64,000 nt of DNA from Edaphobacter bradus (GCF_025685645.1 NZ_JAGSYF010000002.1:1240907-1304906), one strand, 5' to 3'; shown: positions 16,605-28,223, numbered from the stretch's first letter. The notes: generated from the sequence alone by a model not told the origin. Program-made: numbers and translations.

Positions 16605-17408
16605 ATGCCCAAGCAAAAGGCCCAACTCGCCCCGCAGAAAGATCCGCCACCTGTCGCAAAGCGTCCGCGCGACCTGCTTCGCGCGACCACCAAACCCATT
16701 CATCCCTTCGACCAGATTCACGGTACCGACACCAGCGGCCTTGTCCCCGCCGCTGACCTCTTCACCGGACACCCGAATGACGACCACGTCACCGCCTACT
16801 ACGGCGTCGCGCCGAGCATCCTTCGCGCGCTCGTGGAGCAGTGGCGCGAGACGCCGCCGCCGCATCCGCCCGCGACCTACACCTTTCTCGACCTGGGAGC
16901 AGGGAAGGGCCGCGCCGTTCTGCTCGCAAGCGAGTTCCGCTTCCGCGAGGTAGTTGGGGTCGAGCTGAACGCTTCGATGGCTGCGATCGCTCAGCATAAC
17001 GTCGATCTGTGGACCCATGCACACGCGACCGATTCCACCGCGCAGCGCATCTCCCCAATCCGCGTCGTGCACGAGGATGCCCTCAACTTCGAGCTACCTG
17101 CCACCCCCACGGTCGTCTTTCTCTTCCATCCCTTTGAAGACCCCGTCGTCGCTGCGCTCCTCCGCCGCATTGAGAGCGCCTTTGCGCGACGCCCCGGCGA
17201 CCTCGACATCCTCTACGTCAACGCCGAGCACGTCGCCACGCTCGACCGCCATCCCGGCTTCCGAAAGCTCTGGCAGGGCCAGGTCGCCATGTCGCCCGAG
17301 GACCATGCTGCGGACCTTGAGGCCATCGCCCAGCAGGAAGAGTACGGTTCGACCGGCGACGAGCTATGCGCCATCTACCGCTATGCCGGACGAGGCACCA
17401 GAGACTAG
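16605..17408 (+). CDS. Class I SAM-dependent methyltransferase
   Basis: A 267-residue protein with the SAM-binding motif I FLDLGAGKGRAVLLAS at about residues 93-108, then VVGVELNASM (motif II acidic residue) and a VHEDALNFELP motif III region. The N-terminal 60 residues are Pro/Lys-rich and probably disordered; the segment with PHPPATYTF leads into the fold. The likely substrate is not evident. It is close in pattern to small uncharacterised methyltransferases of Acidobacteria. It starts nine bases after the DUF59 gene, so the two are probably co-transcribed. Confidence 0.78.
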   Translation: MPKQKAQLAPQKDPPPVAKRPRDLLRATTKPIHPFDQIHGTDTSGLVPAADLFTGHPNDDHVTAYYGVAPSILRALVEQWRETPPPHPPATYTFLDLGAGKGRAVLLASEFRFREVVGVELNASMAAIAQHNVDLWTHAHATDSTAQRISPIRVVHEDALNFELPATPTVVFLFHPFEDPVVAALLRRIESAFARRPGDLDILYVNAEHVATLDRHPGFRKLWQGQVAMSPEDHAADLEAIAQQEEYGSTGDELCAIYRYAGRGTRD

Positions 17409-17652
17409 AACCCATCTCATAATTGCCTCTGGTCGGCGAAACTTGGCAGAATTACTTCCGTATTGCCGACCATCCGTTCGGAACTGGTTCGATGCGACCT
17501 ATTTTGCGCCTGTGGCGCTGATTGACAATAGGGAGCCAATTCGAGAACTGCATGCTGAGGGCACCCGCCTGGAGGAAGTGCCACTCAGCTTAGGTGCTTG
17601 CGCTGGGACTGACCCTTGCCGGCCCGCCGATTGTCCCAGACTCTTACCTGCT

Positions 17653-19221
17653 TTACGGCGTTACATGTGCAACGAAAATATCGGAGTTGCCAAAGCCTGG
17701 CGAGCACGAATCGTAGATGTTGGGCTTTGTCGTCGTGAATCCGGACGCACGCCATGCGTCAATCGCGGAGCACGTCGCACCGTTGCGCGTGTCGGTCCAC
17801 GAAAACCAGAACGAGCCATCCGAACTTGCAGCCGCGCCGTTGTAATCGCCCAAGAATTGCGAGCCCAACCCATTTGTCGTCGAGACATCCGGATCCGAAC
17901 TTACCGTGCTGATCTTCACTGACGAGCCGAAGGACGCGCCACTATCGCTTGAGAGCACAAAGTAGGAGTCATAGAACACGACACCCGCACCGGGCGCGGT
18001 ACCTGCCGGCTTGTCGTCAATTGCGTTGAAGCCGATAAAGACGTTGGTTGCGCTAACCGCGACCCCCGGATAGAAGGCACTGCGCCCCGTCACGTCCGCC
18101 GCAACGCTCACGTCCCACGACGCTCCGCTGTCCGTCGATTTCGCCAGTTTGACGACGCTGTGACCGTTGGTGGAATCCGTCCACACAACGAAGAGGTTTC
18201 CCGATGCATCGATGTCCACCATAGGAAAGCTGTCGGTGCGGAAACTAGCGCCGGGGAACGGTGATGGCACATCGTTTTTGAAGCTGACGAGGAACGGTCG
18301 CGTAAACCTGACGCCACCGTCGGTCGAACGTGCGGCGAGGATCGCGCTCTGACCCTTCAGGGCACCATCCCAGAAGACGAACACGTCGCCATTGGGCGCC
18401 GAACGAATCGTCGAACCTTGCCGTCCGCCCACGGAGCCATTGTTCGCTGCCTGCGTCAACTGCTTCGCATTTTCGAATGTTTGCCCGCCATCAGTGGATC
18501 GCGCGAACATGATCGGCTCAGGAGAGAAGGTGTTCGATTTGCCAAAGTTGCCCACGCCCCTGAAGAGCGTCCAGCTGACGTACACGACTCCAAAGTTGGG
18601 GCTGGTTGGGTTGTTGTCTACCCAGATCGCGATCTTGTCGTTGAAGTCAACCGGATTCGTCCGCGAGGTGGCGACGACAGGCGCGCTCCATGTCGTGCCA
18701 CGATCATCCGACGTCGCCACGGCGATGAACTCCTGTGGTGATGCGGAGGAAACGCCCAGAACTCCGGCCAACGATCCAAAGTAGGCGCGCGCACCGTTAG
18801 CATATGTAAAGCCGCCGGTCCCATTGGGCTTGGGACCAAATGCGACGACCGGATCACCGTCGGAGCGGAGATTCGCGCTGCTCCAATCCAGGATTGTCTT
18901 CGACCACGAACTGCCGCCATCCTTGGTCACATAGACGCCGGTGGTCTGCACTGTGGGAGAGAAGGGGCAACTGGAAGAGCCTCCAGTCGCGGGCGTGCAG
19001 TCCGGTTCCTGGATTTCGTCGTTCGCCCCGCTGATCGCGTTACTTGCGTCGATGGGATTGGCCGCCATCGGTGACTCGTTTTGTTTGTTTTGCGGAAAAT
19101 GAGCCGCGGTAGGACTGACATTCGTTTGGGTGACCGTCGCAGCGGATGCAACAGATACAGTGAGCAACGGGGTCAGAATCGCGCTCACGACAGGAGTGAC
19201 CAGCCAAGTAGTTTTGCTCAT
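17653..19221 (-). CDS. Secreted Asp-box (BNR/sialidase-like) beta-propeller protein
   Basis: A 522-residue exported protein (signal peptide to about residue 28, ASAA). It contains at least six Asp-box motifs, S/T-x-D-x-G-x-T/S-W/F: TKDGGSSW, SDDRGTTW, STDGGQTF, STDGGVRF, STDSGASW and SSDSGASF. These mark the turns of a six-bladed sialidase-like propeller. Sialidase catalytic residues (the Arg triad and FRIP) are not evident, so hydrolase activity is not supported. It is probably a secreted binding or structural protein. A GGAGGAAC sequence precedes the ATG. It faces the methyltransferase gene across a 244-base gap with no visible gene. Confidence 0.8.
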   Translation of the reverse strand: MSKTTWLVTPVVSAILTPLLTVSVASAATVTQTNVSPTAAHFPQNKQNESPMAANPIDASNAISGANDEIQEPDCTPATGGSSSCPFSPTVQTTGVYVTKDGGSSWSKTILDWSSANLRSDGDPVVAFGPKPNGTGGFTYANGARAYFGSLAGVLGVSSASPQEFIAVATSDDRGTTWSAPVVATSRTNPVDFNDKIAIWVDNNPTSPNFGVVYVSWTLFRGVGNFGKSNTFSPEPIMFARSTDGGQTFENAKQLTQAANNGSVGGRQGSTIRSAPNGDVFVFWDGALKGQSAILAARSTDGGVRFTRPFLVSFKNDVPSPFPGASFRTDSFPMVDIDASGNLFVVWTDSTNGHSVVKLAKSTDSGASWDVSVAADVTGRSAFYPGVAVSATNVFIGFNAIDDKPAGTAPGAGVVFYDSYFVLSSDSGASFGSSVKISTVSSDPDVSTTNGLGSQFLGDYNGAAASSDGSFWFSWTDTRNGATCSAIDAWRASGFTTTKPNIYDSCSPGFGNSDIFVAHVTP

Positions 19222-19581
19222 CTTCTTGTTCCTCCGTCATTCCGCATGGGCATTAACGGTCGCGGGGCATCCGTGTGGTGGTCGTAATAGGGGAGCTACG
19301 ACTCTCTCATACGGGCCCACTGCCGCTCAACGCTGGCACCGAAATCGCAGTTGCCACGCCCTCGCTTTAGGAACTAGAGATGCTGAACAGAACTGTACTG
19401 TTGCCGAACGCGTCATAATTTGCGTTTTTTGCCCACCTCGCTGTTTGTGAGCAAAAAGGGCGCTCGCCAACGCGGAATTCAGAACGCAACCATGAACCCG
19501 ACGTATCACCGGCAATCCGGAAGTTATGCCGAGGGCGGGCCAAACCGGCTCGTCAATTTATTTATGGGATAGGTTCTAGCC
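19222..19581. other. Intergenic region between the Asp-box protein and DUF4019 genes
   Basis: No gene is seen. The region should hold the promoter for the leftward Asp-box gene. At 19508-19530 the sequence CCGGCAATCCGGAAGTTATGCCG resembles part of repeat family B (50591 onward) but is too short to call a copy. Confidence 0.5.
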
Positions 19582-20004
19582 CTACTTAATGTAGTAGCCC
19601 ACCACGCGCCAGGCGCCGTCCTTCTGGACGCTTGTGATGACCGTCTCGTAGCCCACCTGCTTGTGCTCGAAGCTGGTCTCGAAGATGATGACCTCGTACT
19701 CGCCGTCAGGCGCGCCGGGCAGTGACTTCGAGTAGGAGGCGCTCTTCAGCCGCCGGACGACCAGCTTGCCCATCTGATCGCGGACTCGCTTGATGGTCTC
19801 AGTCCACTTCTCCTGCGTCACGGCCGATTGAAAGGCGGGGCCGGCATCCTTCCAACTCTGGTCGTACTGTTCGGAGTCGACGAGCGCGAGCCACGTCATG
19901 TCGGCCCGCTGGGCAGCCAGTGTCTTTGTGTCCTGCTGCGCGGCTCCGGAGAGCGTTACCCCCATCAGCAGACCCGCGAGCAGGCCAATTCGAGCAGCTT
20001 TCAT
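19582..20004 (-). CDS. DUF4019-domain secreted protein
   Basis: A 140-residue exported protein. A signal peptide (MKAARIGLLAGLLMGVTLS, cleavage near GAAQ) is followed by a DUF4019 domain: ADMTWLALVDSEQYDQSW at the front, WTETIKRVRDQMGKL in the middle, and EYEVIIFETSF plus VQKDGAWRVVGYYI at the end. The fold is cystatin/NTF2-like and the function unknown. The ATG at 20004 has AAAGGAG upstream; the open frame further upstream is non-conserved. It is divergent from the redoxin gene. Confidence 0.8.
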   Translation of the reverse strand: MKAARIGLLAGLLMGVTLSGAAQQDTKTLAAQRADMTWLALVDSEQYDQSWKDAGPAFQSAVTQEKWTETIKRVRDQMGKLVVRRLKSASYSKSLPGAPDGEYEVIIFETSFEHKQVGYETVITSVQKDGAWRVVGYYIK

Positions 20005-20158
20005 CCTGAGCGATCTCCTTTGCCCCAAGAGTACTCCACTCCTACAGGAGCGGTACCCCCTCTGGAATGAGGCAAATGCCCCGTGGAAGCAACCCAGCCG
20101 CCATCTCTGCCCCTCCCCTGCACCCGAAAGTTGTATTACAGCCACCCGTGGGTCTTCC

Positions 20159-20164
20159 TACAAT
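20159..20164 (+). promoter_or_regulatory. -10 element (TACAAT) of a likely leaderless transcript
   Basis: TACAAT ends seven bases before the ATG at 20172 and no Shine-Dalgarno sequence lies between. The spacing places the transcription start on or next to the start codon. Confidence 0.4.
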
Positions 20165-20171
20165 CTCTGGT

Positions 20172-20744
20172 ATGAGCATGCGCAGATTGTTCCTCCTCCC
20201 CGTCCTTCTGCTTGCTGTCTCGCTTCCGGCCGTAGCCGCGCCCCCGGCTGTGGGCCAGACCGCGCCGGACTTCACCCTTCCCACACTCAGCGGCAGCGCC
20301 ATCACTCTAAGCTCTCTTGCCAGGAGCGGAGGCCCGGTGGTTCTCGTCGTTCTGCGTGGATATCCAGGCTATCTATGCCCGTTTTCGCAGCAGATCTTTA
20401 ATAGCTACCAGCAGTACGCCGCGCAGTTTGCCGCGCTTGGTGCGCAGATGCTCGTTGTCTTTCCCGGGGCCGCGAACAAGAACCTCGCCTCTGACGCCGC
20501 ATCTCTCCTGGGAAGTGTGGCGCTGCCCTCCAACGTTCACCTCGTCCTCGATCCTGACTACAGCTTCACTAACCTGTATGGCCTGCGCTGGAACGCGACG
20601 GACGAGACAGTCTATCCCTCGACCTTCCTGATCAACCCCAATCGGCAGGTGGTCTTCTCGCACGTTGGCCAGTTCCACAGCGATTTCACGCCGGTCTCTG
20701 ATGCGCTGCTGGTCGTCAACGCCGATAACAACAATCCCAAGTAA
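20172..20744 (+). CDS. Exported peroxiredoxin-like (AhpC/TSA) protein
   Basis: A 190-residue protein with a signal peptide (MRRLFLLPVLLLAVSLPAVA). It then has the redoxin fold: GQTAPDFTLPTLSG, VVLVVLRGYPGYLCPFSQQ, and STFLINPNRQVVFSHVG. The only cysteine (about residue 69, in YLCPF) sits at the peroxidatic position, so this would be a 1-Cys enzyme needing an external thiol reductant. It probably removes peroxide in the periplasm. The threonine of the classical PxxxTxxC motif is replaced (PGYLC), which makes the activity uncertain. Transcript probably leaderless. A strong terminator follows. Confidence 0.78.
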   Translation: MSMRRLFLLPVLLLAVSLPAVAAPPAVGQTAPDFTLPTLSGSAITLSSLARSGGPVVLVVLRGYPGYLCPFSQQIFNSYQQYAAQFAALGAQMLVVFPGAANKNLASDAASLLGSVALPSNVHLVLDPDYSFTNLYGLRWNATDETVYPSTFLINPNRQVVFSHVGQFHSDFTPVSDALLVVNADNNNPK

Positions 20745-20769
20745 CGAGACTCTCTTACTCCGCGTTTAG

Positions 20770-20803
20770 CCCCGATGCGAGCAGTAGCCGCATCGGGGTT
20801 TTT
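20770..20803 (+). terminator. Rho-independent terminator after the redoxin gene
   Basis: CCCCGATGCG (20770-20779) pairs with CGCATCGGGG (20789-20798) around a nine-base loop, followed by TTTTT. Confidence 0.9.
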
Positions 20804-20838
20804 GGTGTTACCATTCGCCACGAAGACCCGCGAGCGCG

Positions 20839-21108
20839 ATGCACACCTGCCAGGTTCGGTTCGACGTTGATCATCCGCTGCGCATTCTCCGGTGCATGCC
20901 TCCGGACGATAGAATCGCCGATCCCCGCTACGCCGCCATCCACTTCGAAGACAGCATCCAGCTTCTCAACCGGCTGCGTCGCGCAGGGCTGCCCGAGGAG
21001 ATCGCCTCTCCCGTGAATCCAGCCACTACCTGGACCGTCACCTTCGAGCAGCTCTCGTTGCTCGGGTACTCTGCGGAGCAGTTGAGGCTGATCGGCGTCT
21101 ACGCCTAG
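20839..21108 (+). CDS. Small conserved-looking hypothetical protein
   Basis: An 89-residue protein that I do not recognise. The codons have strong G/C at third positions like neighbouring genes, which supports coding. It contains two cysteines (HTCQVRF and LRCMPP), a region IHFEDSIQLLNRLRRAGLP that reads as a helix, and a C-terminal FEQLSLLGYSAEQLRLIGVY. It is cytoplasmic, with no signal or membrane segment. It lies 35 bases after a terminator and 14 bases before the end of the convergent NHL gene. No Shine-Dalgarno sequence is visible. Confidence 0.55.
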   Translation: MHTCQVRFDVDHPLRILRCMPPDDRIADPRYAAIHFEDSIQLLNRLRRAGLPEEIASPVNPATTWTVTFEQLSLLGYSAEQLRLIGVYA

Positions 21109-21122
21109 CGGCTGGCTGGCGA

Positions 21123-22979
21123 CTACGGGCGCTGTCCCAGCATTGAGGGCGTGATAGGAGTTTTTACGGGAGTCGCCACGCCGACAAACTCCGTCACCGA
21201 GTTGTAGGTGAAGTTTGCGACCCACACGTTCCCCGAGAGATCGACTGCGATCCCACGCGGGCCGCTGACATACTGCGCCTGGTACCCGGTGGAAGGCGTG
21301 ATCGCCGTGCCGGTGTTGGTGAAGGCCGAGATGGAGTTGCCATCGCGGTTCGCGACCCAGATGTTTCCCGAGCCATCCACGGCAATCCCCGCAGGGCCCT
21401 TCAACCCTCCGCCGGTGTAACCTCCGGGCGGGGAGATCAGGGTTCCACTGCTGTTGAGCTTGCCGATGGCGTTGTTGCGGTTGCTCACAAGCCAAAGATG
21501 GTTCGAGGCATCCACTGCCATAGGTGTCAGATCTTTGCCCGAGGCCGCCGTGACGGACTCGGAGAACTGCGTGGAAGCTCCAGTCGACAAGTCAAACCGG
21601 TAGAGGACCTGGTTGTGGCCCAGGGTCCACCCGTGGCCGCCCGAGTCGATCGCCATCCCGGAGTTATACGAGTTGGCGAGGAAGGTGGCGACCTTCGTTC
21701 CGCCCGGGCTGAGCACCGTCGTGGCAGTCTGGCCTGAGACCCAGAGATTTCCGGAGGCGTCAACGGCAGGGAAGTAGCAGGCCGAAGAACAGGCGTAGGC
21801 TGCCGAGGTCACCGGGGAACCGTTGCCGCGAAAGCGCGAGACGCTGGACGAGCCGAGGGGCCAGAAGTTCACCGCCCAGACGTTGTCCAGCGAGTCCACG
21901 GCCACGGCAAAGGGCACGTTCAGCCCGCCTCCGCTGAAGCCGTACCCTCCGTCGAGCGGCGTCCCCAAGGGGTCGAATTCAAACAGGGCGCTGGCCGTGT
22001 ACGAAGGCACCCAGAGGTTTCCGGCTGAATCGAAGGCAGGATAGTATGGCCCTCCCATGCTCTCGGAGAAGAAGGTGACTCCGATCGTCCAGTCGTTCGG
22101 CGCCGTGGCCAGCGTCGGCTGAAAGGGCGCGGCGGAGGGCACAAGGTTGAAGAGCGCGGAAATGTTCAGGGCCGGGTTCCGTGCGATCTTCAAGGCTGCG
22201 GTCGCGGTGTCGGCGATCGTGGAGGTGTCGCCCGCCGCGCGTACGCTGTTGAAGAGTGTGGAGCAGGCCGAGGTTGTGCCGTCCGAGTTGACGCAGGGGA
22301 CCAGGATGTCGGCCAGTGTGTTGATCTCCGCCTGCGGCACCGAGCCGTTGCCGACCAGGTTCTGATCGTTGGCGGTTCCGGCGCCGACGTTGACCAGATT
22401 GCCTGCCGTGGCAAAGGCGTTGGCAAGCCCCTGCTTTGAGGCCGCCGATGGTCCGGAGCTGACGTGGGTCAGATCCGTCATGAACCCGGAGAGCGCGTAC
22501 ACCGCTCCAATGGTCGTAACCTCGTTGACGGCAAGGTAGGGCACGTTATCGCCCAGATTGCCATCGCTCGGGCATGGCCCCAGCACGGCCATCATCGCGA
22601 GGCCGGGATTGGTCACCTCTGACTGAAGCCCGGGATTGCCTCCCATGACGAGCACGTAGGCCTCTTGTCCGGCTGAGCAGACGTATCCCCTGGAGAGGGA
22701 AAAGTTGCCATTCGCATCGGTGGTTACGTAAGGCCCCAGAGCATCGGTCGAGACGCGCGGATCAGACTGGATGAGTAGCGGAAGGCTCGCCGCGCCGTAG
22801 GCTGCGGTGTTGGCTGCAAAGAGATAGACGTGCGCTCCGGCGACCCCCTGTTGTCCACCGTGGACCCCTCCTCTGAGGGAGTGGCTCGTCGCGACGGGCG
22901 GCGCGAGCTGGGAAGGAGTTACGCCGCACCCTGTCAACAGGGCGGGAACCAGTAGCAGGATGGGCAGCAAGCGCTTCAC
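21123..22979 (-). CDS. NHL/Vgb-type beta-propeller lipoprotein
   Basis: About 618 residues. A lipoprotein signal (KRLLPILLLVPALLTGC) is followed by a carboxypeptidase-regulatory-like domain (GVHGGQQGVAGAHVYLF ... VTTDANGNFSLSRGY), a helical middle section, and a C-terminal propeller of repeats of the type AVDxSGNxWVAN (for example GIAVDGSGNIWVANRDGNS and AVDLSGNVWVANFTYNS). Such proteins are common in Acidobacteria as cell-surface proteins; an enzymatic role (as in virginiamycin B lyase) is not supported by visible catalytic residues. The start is a GTG at 22979, chosen because it gives an intact lipobox; the frame upstream to 23096 lacks a signal. Confidence 0.75.
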   Translation of the reverse strand: MKRLLPILLLVPALLTGCGVTPSQLAPPVATSHSLRGGVHGGQQGVAGAHVYLFAANTAAYGAASLPLLIQSDPRVSTDALGPYVTTDANGNFSLSRGYVCSAGQEAYVLVMGGNPGLQSEVTNPGLAMMAVLGPCPSDGNLGDNVPYLAVNEVTTIGAVYALSGFMTDLTHVSSGPSAASKQGLANAFATAGNLVNVGAGTANDQNLVGNGSVPQAEINTLADILVPCVNSDGTTSACSTLFNSVRAAGDTSTIADTATAALKIARNPALNISALFNLVPSAAPFQPTLATAPNDWTIGVTFFSESMGGPYYPAFDSAGNLWVPSYTASALFEFDPLGTPLDGGYGFSGGGLNVPFAVAVDSLDNVWAVNFWPLGSSSVSRFRGNGSPVTSAAYACSSACYFPAVDASGNLWVSGQTATTVLSPGGTKVATFLANSYNSGMAIDSGGHGWTLGHNQVLYRFDLSTGASTQFSESVTAASGKDLTPMAVDASNHLWLVSNRNNAIGKLNSSGTLISPPGGYTGGGLKGPAGIAVDGSGNIWVANRDGNSISAFTNTGTAITPSTGYQAQYVSGPRGIAVDLSGNVWVANFTYNSVTEFVGVATPVKTPITPSMLGQRP

Positions 22980-23246
22980 AGAAAGTGGTCCTGAGAGTCG
23001 CGCCAACCGGCTAAGTCCCCGGGAGGTCGCGAGATACGAGCGATTTTCGCGCTGGGCCAAGCATATCCGAGCAGGGTGGGAAAGTATCTCCCACAATTGA
23101 GGGATAAAGGGTTACGGGCGTTGGGTGAAATATATGAGTGTGTTTGTATCAAATAATATGCAACCTTTACGCTAATCATGCGTCTTATAGATAGCTGGCC
23201 GGTCAACCGGCGACAAATCTAAGGAATTATCAGGAGGATGTAAGGT

Positions 23247-23744
23247 ATGACGATCACTCGATTTGCTCCGTTTCGTGCGCCGCTGAGCGACGTGGCGCTG
23301 CTGCAGCACAGGCTGAACTCAATCTTCAATGAATTCCCTCGTGTCTCTGGCGAGACCGAGAGCCTTTCAACCGGAAACTTTGTTCCCCCGGTTGATGTCT
23401 ATGAGGATGCCCATAAGGTCGTGCTGAAGCTCGAAGTCCCGGGCATCAAGCAGGAGGATCTGGACATCCGTCTGGAAAACCAGACTCTGACCGTCAAGGG
23501 TGAGCGGAAGTTCGAGAAGGAAGAGAAGGAAGAGAACTTTCACCGCATCGAGCGCAGTTATGGCAGCTTCGTTCGGAGCTTCACTGTTCCGCAGACGGTG
23601 GACACCGATTCAATCGCGGCTTCTTACGACGCCGGCGTGTTGACGATCTCCCTTAACAAGAAGGCGGAGGCGAAGCCAAAGCAGGTGAAGATCTCAGTAG
23701 GTTCCACGCCGGAGCCCAAGCAGGTAGAGGCGTCAGCGGCCTAA
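23247..23744 (+). CDS. Hsp20-family small heat-shock protein
   Basis: A 165-residue ATP-independent holdase. The alpha-crystallin domain spans about residues 45-145: FVPPVDVYEDAHKVVLKLEVPG, the family ENQTLTVKGER block, FHRIERSYGSFVRSFTVP, and the closing YDAGVLTISLNKK. A C-terminal IxI/V-type tail (VKISVG) is present. GGAGG lies upstream of the ATG. It precedes clpB in the same direction with a terminator in between. The pair covers holding and then disaggregating aggregated proteins. A 14-base palindrome (GCCGGT-CA-ACCGGC at 23198-23211) lies 36 bases before the start; no CIRCE element is seen. Confidence 0.93.
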   Translation: MTITRFAPFRAPLSDVALLQHRLNSIFNEFPRVSGETESLSTGNFVPPVDVYEDAHKVVLKLEVPGIKQEDLDIRLENQTLTVKGERKFEKEEKEENFHRIERSYGSFVRSFTVPQTVDTDSIAASYDAGVLTISLNKKAEAKPKQVKISVGSTPEPKQVEASAA

Positions 23745-23765
23745 GGTTCGTTCGAACGATTCCGG

Positions 23766-23796
23766 AACGGGAGGCTAAACGGTCTCCCGTTTTTTA
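23766..23796 (+). terminator. Rho-independent terminator between hsp20 and clpB
   Basis: AACGGGAG (23766-23773) pairs with CTCCCGTT (23784-23791), followed by six Ts. It indicates that clpB has its own promoter or depends on read-through. Confidence 0.88.
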
Positions 23797-23864
23797 TAGC
23801 CAGTGAGGCATCAAAAGAATAAGCCCGGCTAGTATTTGGGGGTCGGAGTGTGTGGAGGATTTGA

Positions 23865-26531
<2,667 letters not shown>

Positions 26532-26656
26532 GTCATTCCTCCGCCAGCGACGTCCCCGCTTTCTCCCATCGCCGTGCTCGCCTACCAGCGTCTCGCGGCC
26601 CGATGATGATGAGTTACTATGATATGAGCAAGCCTCCATCCTCGACAGGTGAATAG

Positions 26657-26827
26657 ATGCTAGATCGCTTCCTGCGTTGGTTCTGGCCACAACACTATTC
26701 GGAGACGGCGACCTGCCAGCAGTGCGTCGCGGTCGTCTCTAAAACCCGGATGTATCACAATAAAGTCTATGGGTGGTTCTGCAATGAGGACGAGTTTGAA
26801 GAAGAGTGGCTTGGGCGCCAAATCTAA
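26657..26827 (+). CDS. 56-residue CxxC protein, possible zinc ribbon
   Basis: The frame from ATG at 26657 to TAA at 26825-26827 encodes 56 residues with TCQQC, then MYHNKVYGWFC and an acidic EDEFEEEW tail ending GRQI. A CxxC followed about 25 residues later by a cysteine after an aromatic G-W-F resembles the half-sites of TRASH/MYM-type zinc-binding proteins. I recognise no named family. Its stop codon directly abuts the stop of the convergent acyltransferase. The upstream CAGGTG is a weak ribosome site. It is too short to be judged by length alone; the cysteine spacing is the main support. Confidence 0.5.
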   Translation: MLDRFLRWFWPQHYSETATCQQCVAVVSKTRMYHNKVYGWFCNEDEFEEEWLGRQI

Positions 26828-27901
26828 TCAACTAAACGACTCCGCAAAACTCTTCTGGACATCGTTGGTTAGCCTCCGGGCATACGCAATGATCGGCCGC
26901 TCCATCACGAAGTAGATTACTGACGCGAGACCCAGCGTTAGAATCAGGTCAACCGGGGACGGATCGCGGTGTAGGGCTCGTAACATCACCTGATTGACGG
27001 GAATGTGAAATAGATAGACCCCATAGCTGATGCGACCGAGGTAGGTGACTGGACGGCTAGAGAGAATATCGTAGACAACGCCGCGGCGCAGCATGAGTAC
27101 CCATGCAACCAGACAGAAGTAGATGGCCGCGAAAAAGGAATACGCCAGCGCGTTGTACGTCACCGAGTTCACATCGCGAACGGTAGTGGAGCAGAAAAGA
27201 AAGGAGGGGGAAAGCGCCAACACTGCCCAGCCACACCAACGCTGCCAGGGAAACGCGGCTCCCGCCTCCGTCAGCAACGCCAAGAGGCTTCCAGCCGCCA
27301 AGCTGTCCAGTCGAAATGGCGTCAGATAGTAGATATAGGCCCACGAATCGAAGTGGGGAGTCGCCATTGCCCGCAGGATCGGCTCTGTGACGAGGATTGC
27401 CAGAAGCAACATAAGGAGAGTGCGCCTACGAAAGAACGCGACGGCCAGAGGCCACAGCAGGTAGAAGTGCTCCTCAACCGCCAATGACCACAGAGGATTC
27501 AGCATGGCCCTACTGAAGCGGGTAAGACTCGTCAGGTTGCCAGCGAATAGCCCATATCCCAGAACGGTAAGCGGTTGAACATGCTTTGTGACCAAGACAT
27601 AGAGCGCCAGCAAAAGGATAACTGGCGGCAGGATTCTGGCGATTCGCCGGATGTAGAAGCGAGACCAGTAGTTCGGTTTGCTCCTCGTCCCCAGGAGTAT
27701 CCCGGTGATGAAGTAGCCGGAGAGCACGAAGAACAAGTCAACGCCGCTGTAGCCGAACGGGGGGCCAAGGCGGGTCGTATGGAAGCAGACGACCATGAGG
27801 ATAGCGACGGTTCGAAGACCGTCCAGCCTATCGATTCTGTTGTTGCCAGTGTTGGGGGAGGAGGGGAGCAGCCACACCCTGAATCGTTCCCATTGGGTCA
27901 T
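26828..27901 (-). CDS. Acyltransferase-3 family membrane protein (OafA-like)
   Basis: A 357-residue integral membrane protein with about ten spans. It has the family features: RIDRLDGLRTVAILMVVCFH (catalytic histidine region), GYSGVDLFFVLSGYFIT, SRFYIRRIARILPP, and SLAVEEHFYLLWPLAV. These proteins O-acylate sugars of cell-surface polysaccharides or lipids using acyl-CoA. The C-terminus is short (no SGNH domain). It ends against the 56-residue gene. A remnant of a second acyltransferase lies just beyond its start, in the opposite direction. Confidence 0.87.
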   Translation of the reverse strand: MTQWERFRVWLLPSSPNTGNNRIDRLDGLRTVAILMVVCFHTTRLGPPFGYSGVDLFFVLSGYFITGILLGTRSKPNYWSRFYIRRIARILPPVILLLALYVLVTKHVQPLTVLGYGLFAGNLTSLTRFSRAMLNPLWSLAVEEHFYLLWPLAVAFFRRRTLLMLLLAILVTEPILRAMATPHFDSWAYIYYLTPFRLDSLAAGSLLALLTEAGAAFPWQRWCGWAVLALSPSFLFCSTTVRDVNSVTYNALAYSFFAAIYFCLVAWVLMLRRGVVYDILSSRPVTYLGRISYGVYLFHIPVNQVMLRALHRDPSPVDLILTLGLASVIYFVMERPIIAYARRLTNDVQKSFAESFS

Positions 27902-27935
27902 GTTCCGAATAGTACCGCATCCAGAAAATTAATCC

Positions 27936-28136
27936 GGCACCCGATCCGGCACCGGCGCATATCTGTTCTGCGGCAAGATATCGCGGACGACTCTGGCCAT
28001 CATCTACCTTGCTTCCGTCCTGCTGGTGTCGCACGTGTTCTGCGTTCTGGTAGAGGAGCCGTCGTTGCGCCTTGGCAAACGTATCGCGAAGAGGGTGCGT
28101 CTCTGGAATGAGGCCGCCTCTCTCCAGCCGCAATGA
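27936..28136 (+). pseudogene. C-terminal remnant of an acyltransferase-3 protein
   Basis: An open stretch from 27933 (after a TAA at 27930-27932) to TGA at 28134-28136 has no suitable start. It encodes RTTLAIIYLASVLLVSHVFC followed by VLVEEPSLRLGKRIAKRV. A last membrane span followed by an E-(E/K)-P-x-L-R-L-G-(K/R)-R pattern is the typical end of OafA-type acyltransferases. The 5' part of the gene is missing. This 322-base gap between the acyltransferase and the FAD oxidoreductase otherwise holds no gene. It is probably the tail of a gene lost by deletion, head-to-head with the intact acyltransferase. Confidence 0.55.
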
Positions 28137-28223
28137 GACCCCGATCTGGCGAATGCTCCAGTGTGCCGGAAACACGACAATCCCTGAAGAATAGGGTTCG
28201 GTCACCGTATAGTTGAAATCTGG

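Noticed and set aside
17409..17652. Possible gene in the gap between the methyltransferase and the Asp-box gene
   Set aside because: Frames there are short, share no family pattern, and the codon pattern is unlike the neighbours.
23097..23246. CIRCE or other recognised heat-shock element before hsp20
   Set aside because: No TTAGCACTC inverted repeat is present. The GCCGGT-CA-ACCGGC palindrome is short and could be chance.
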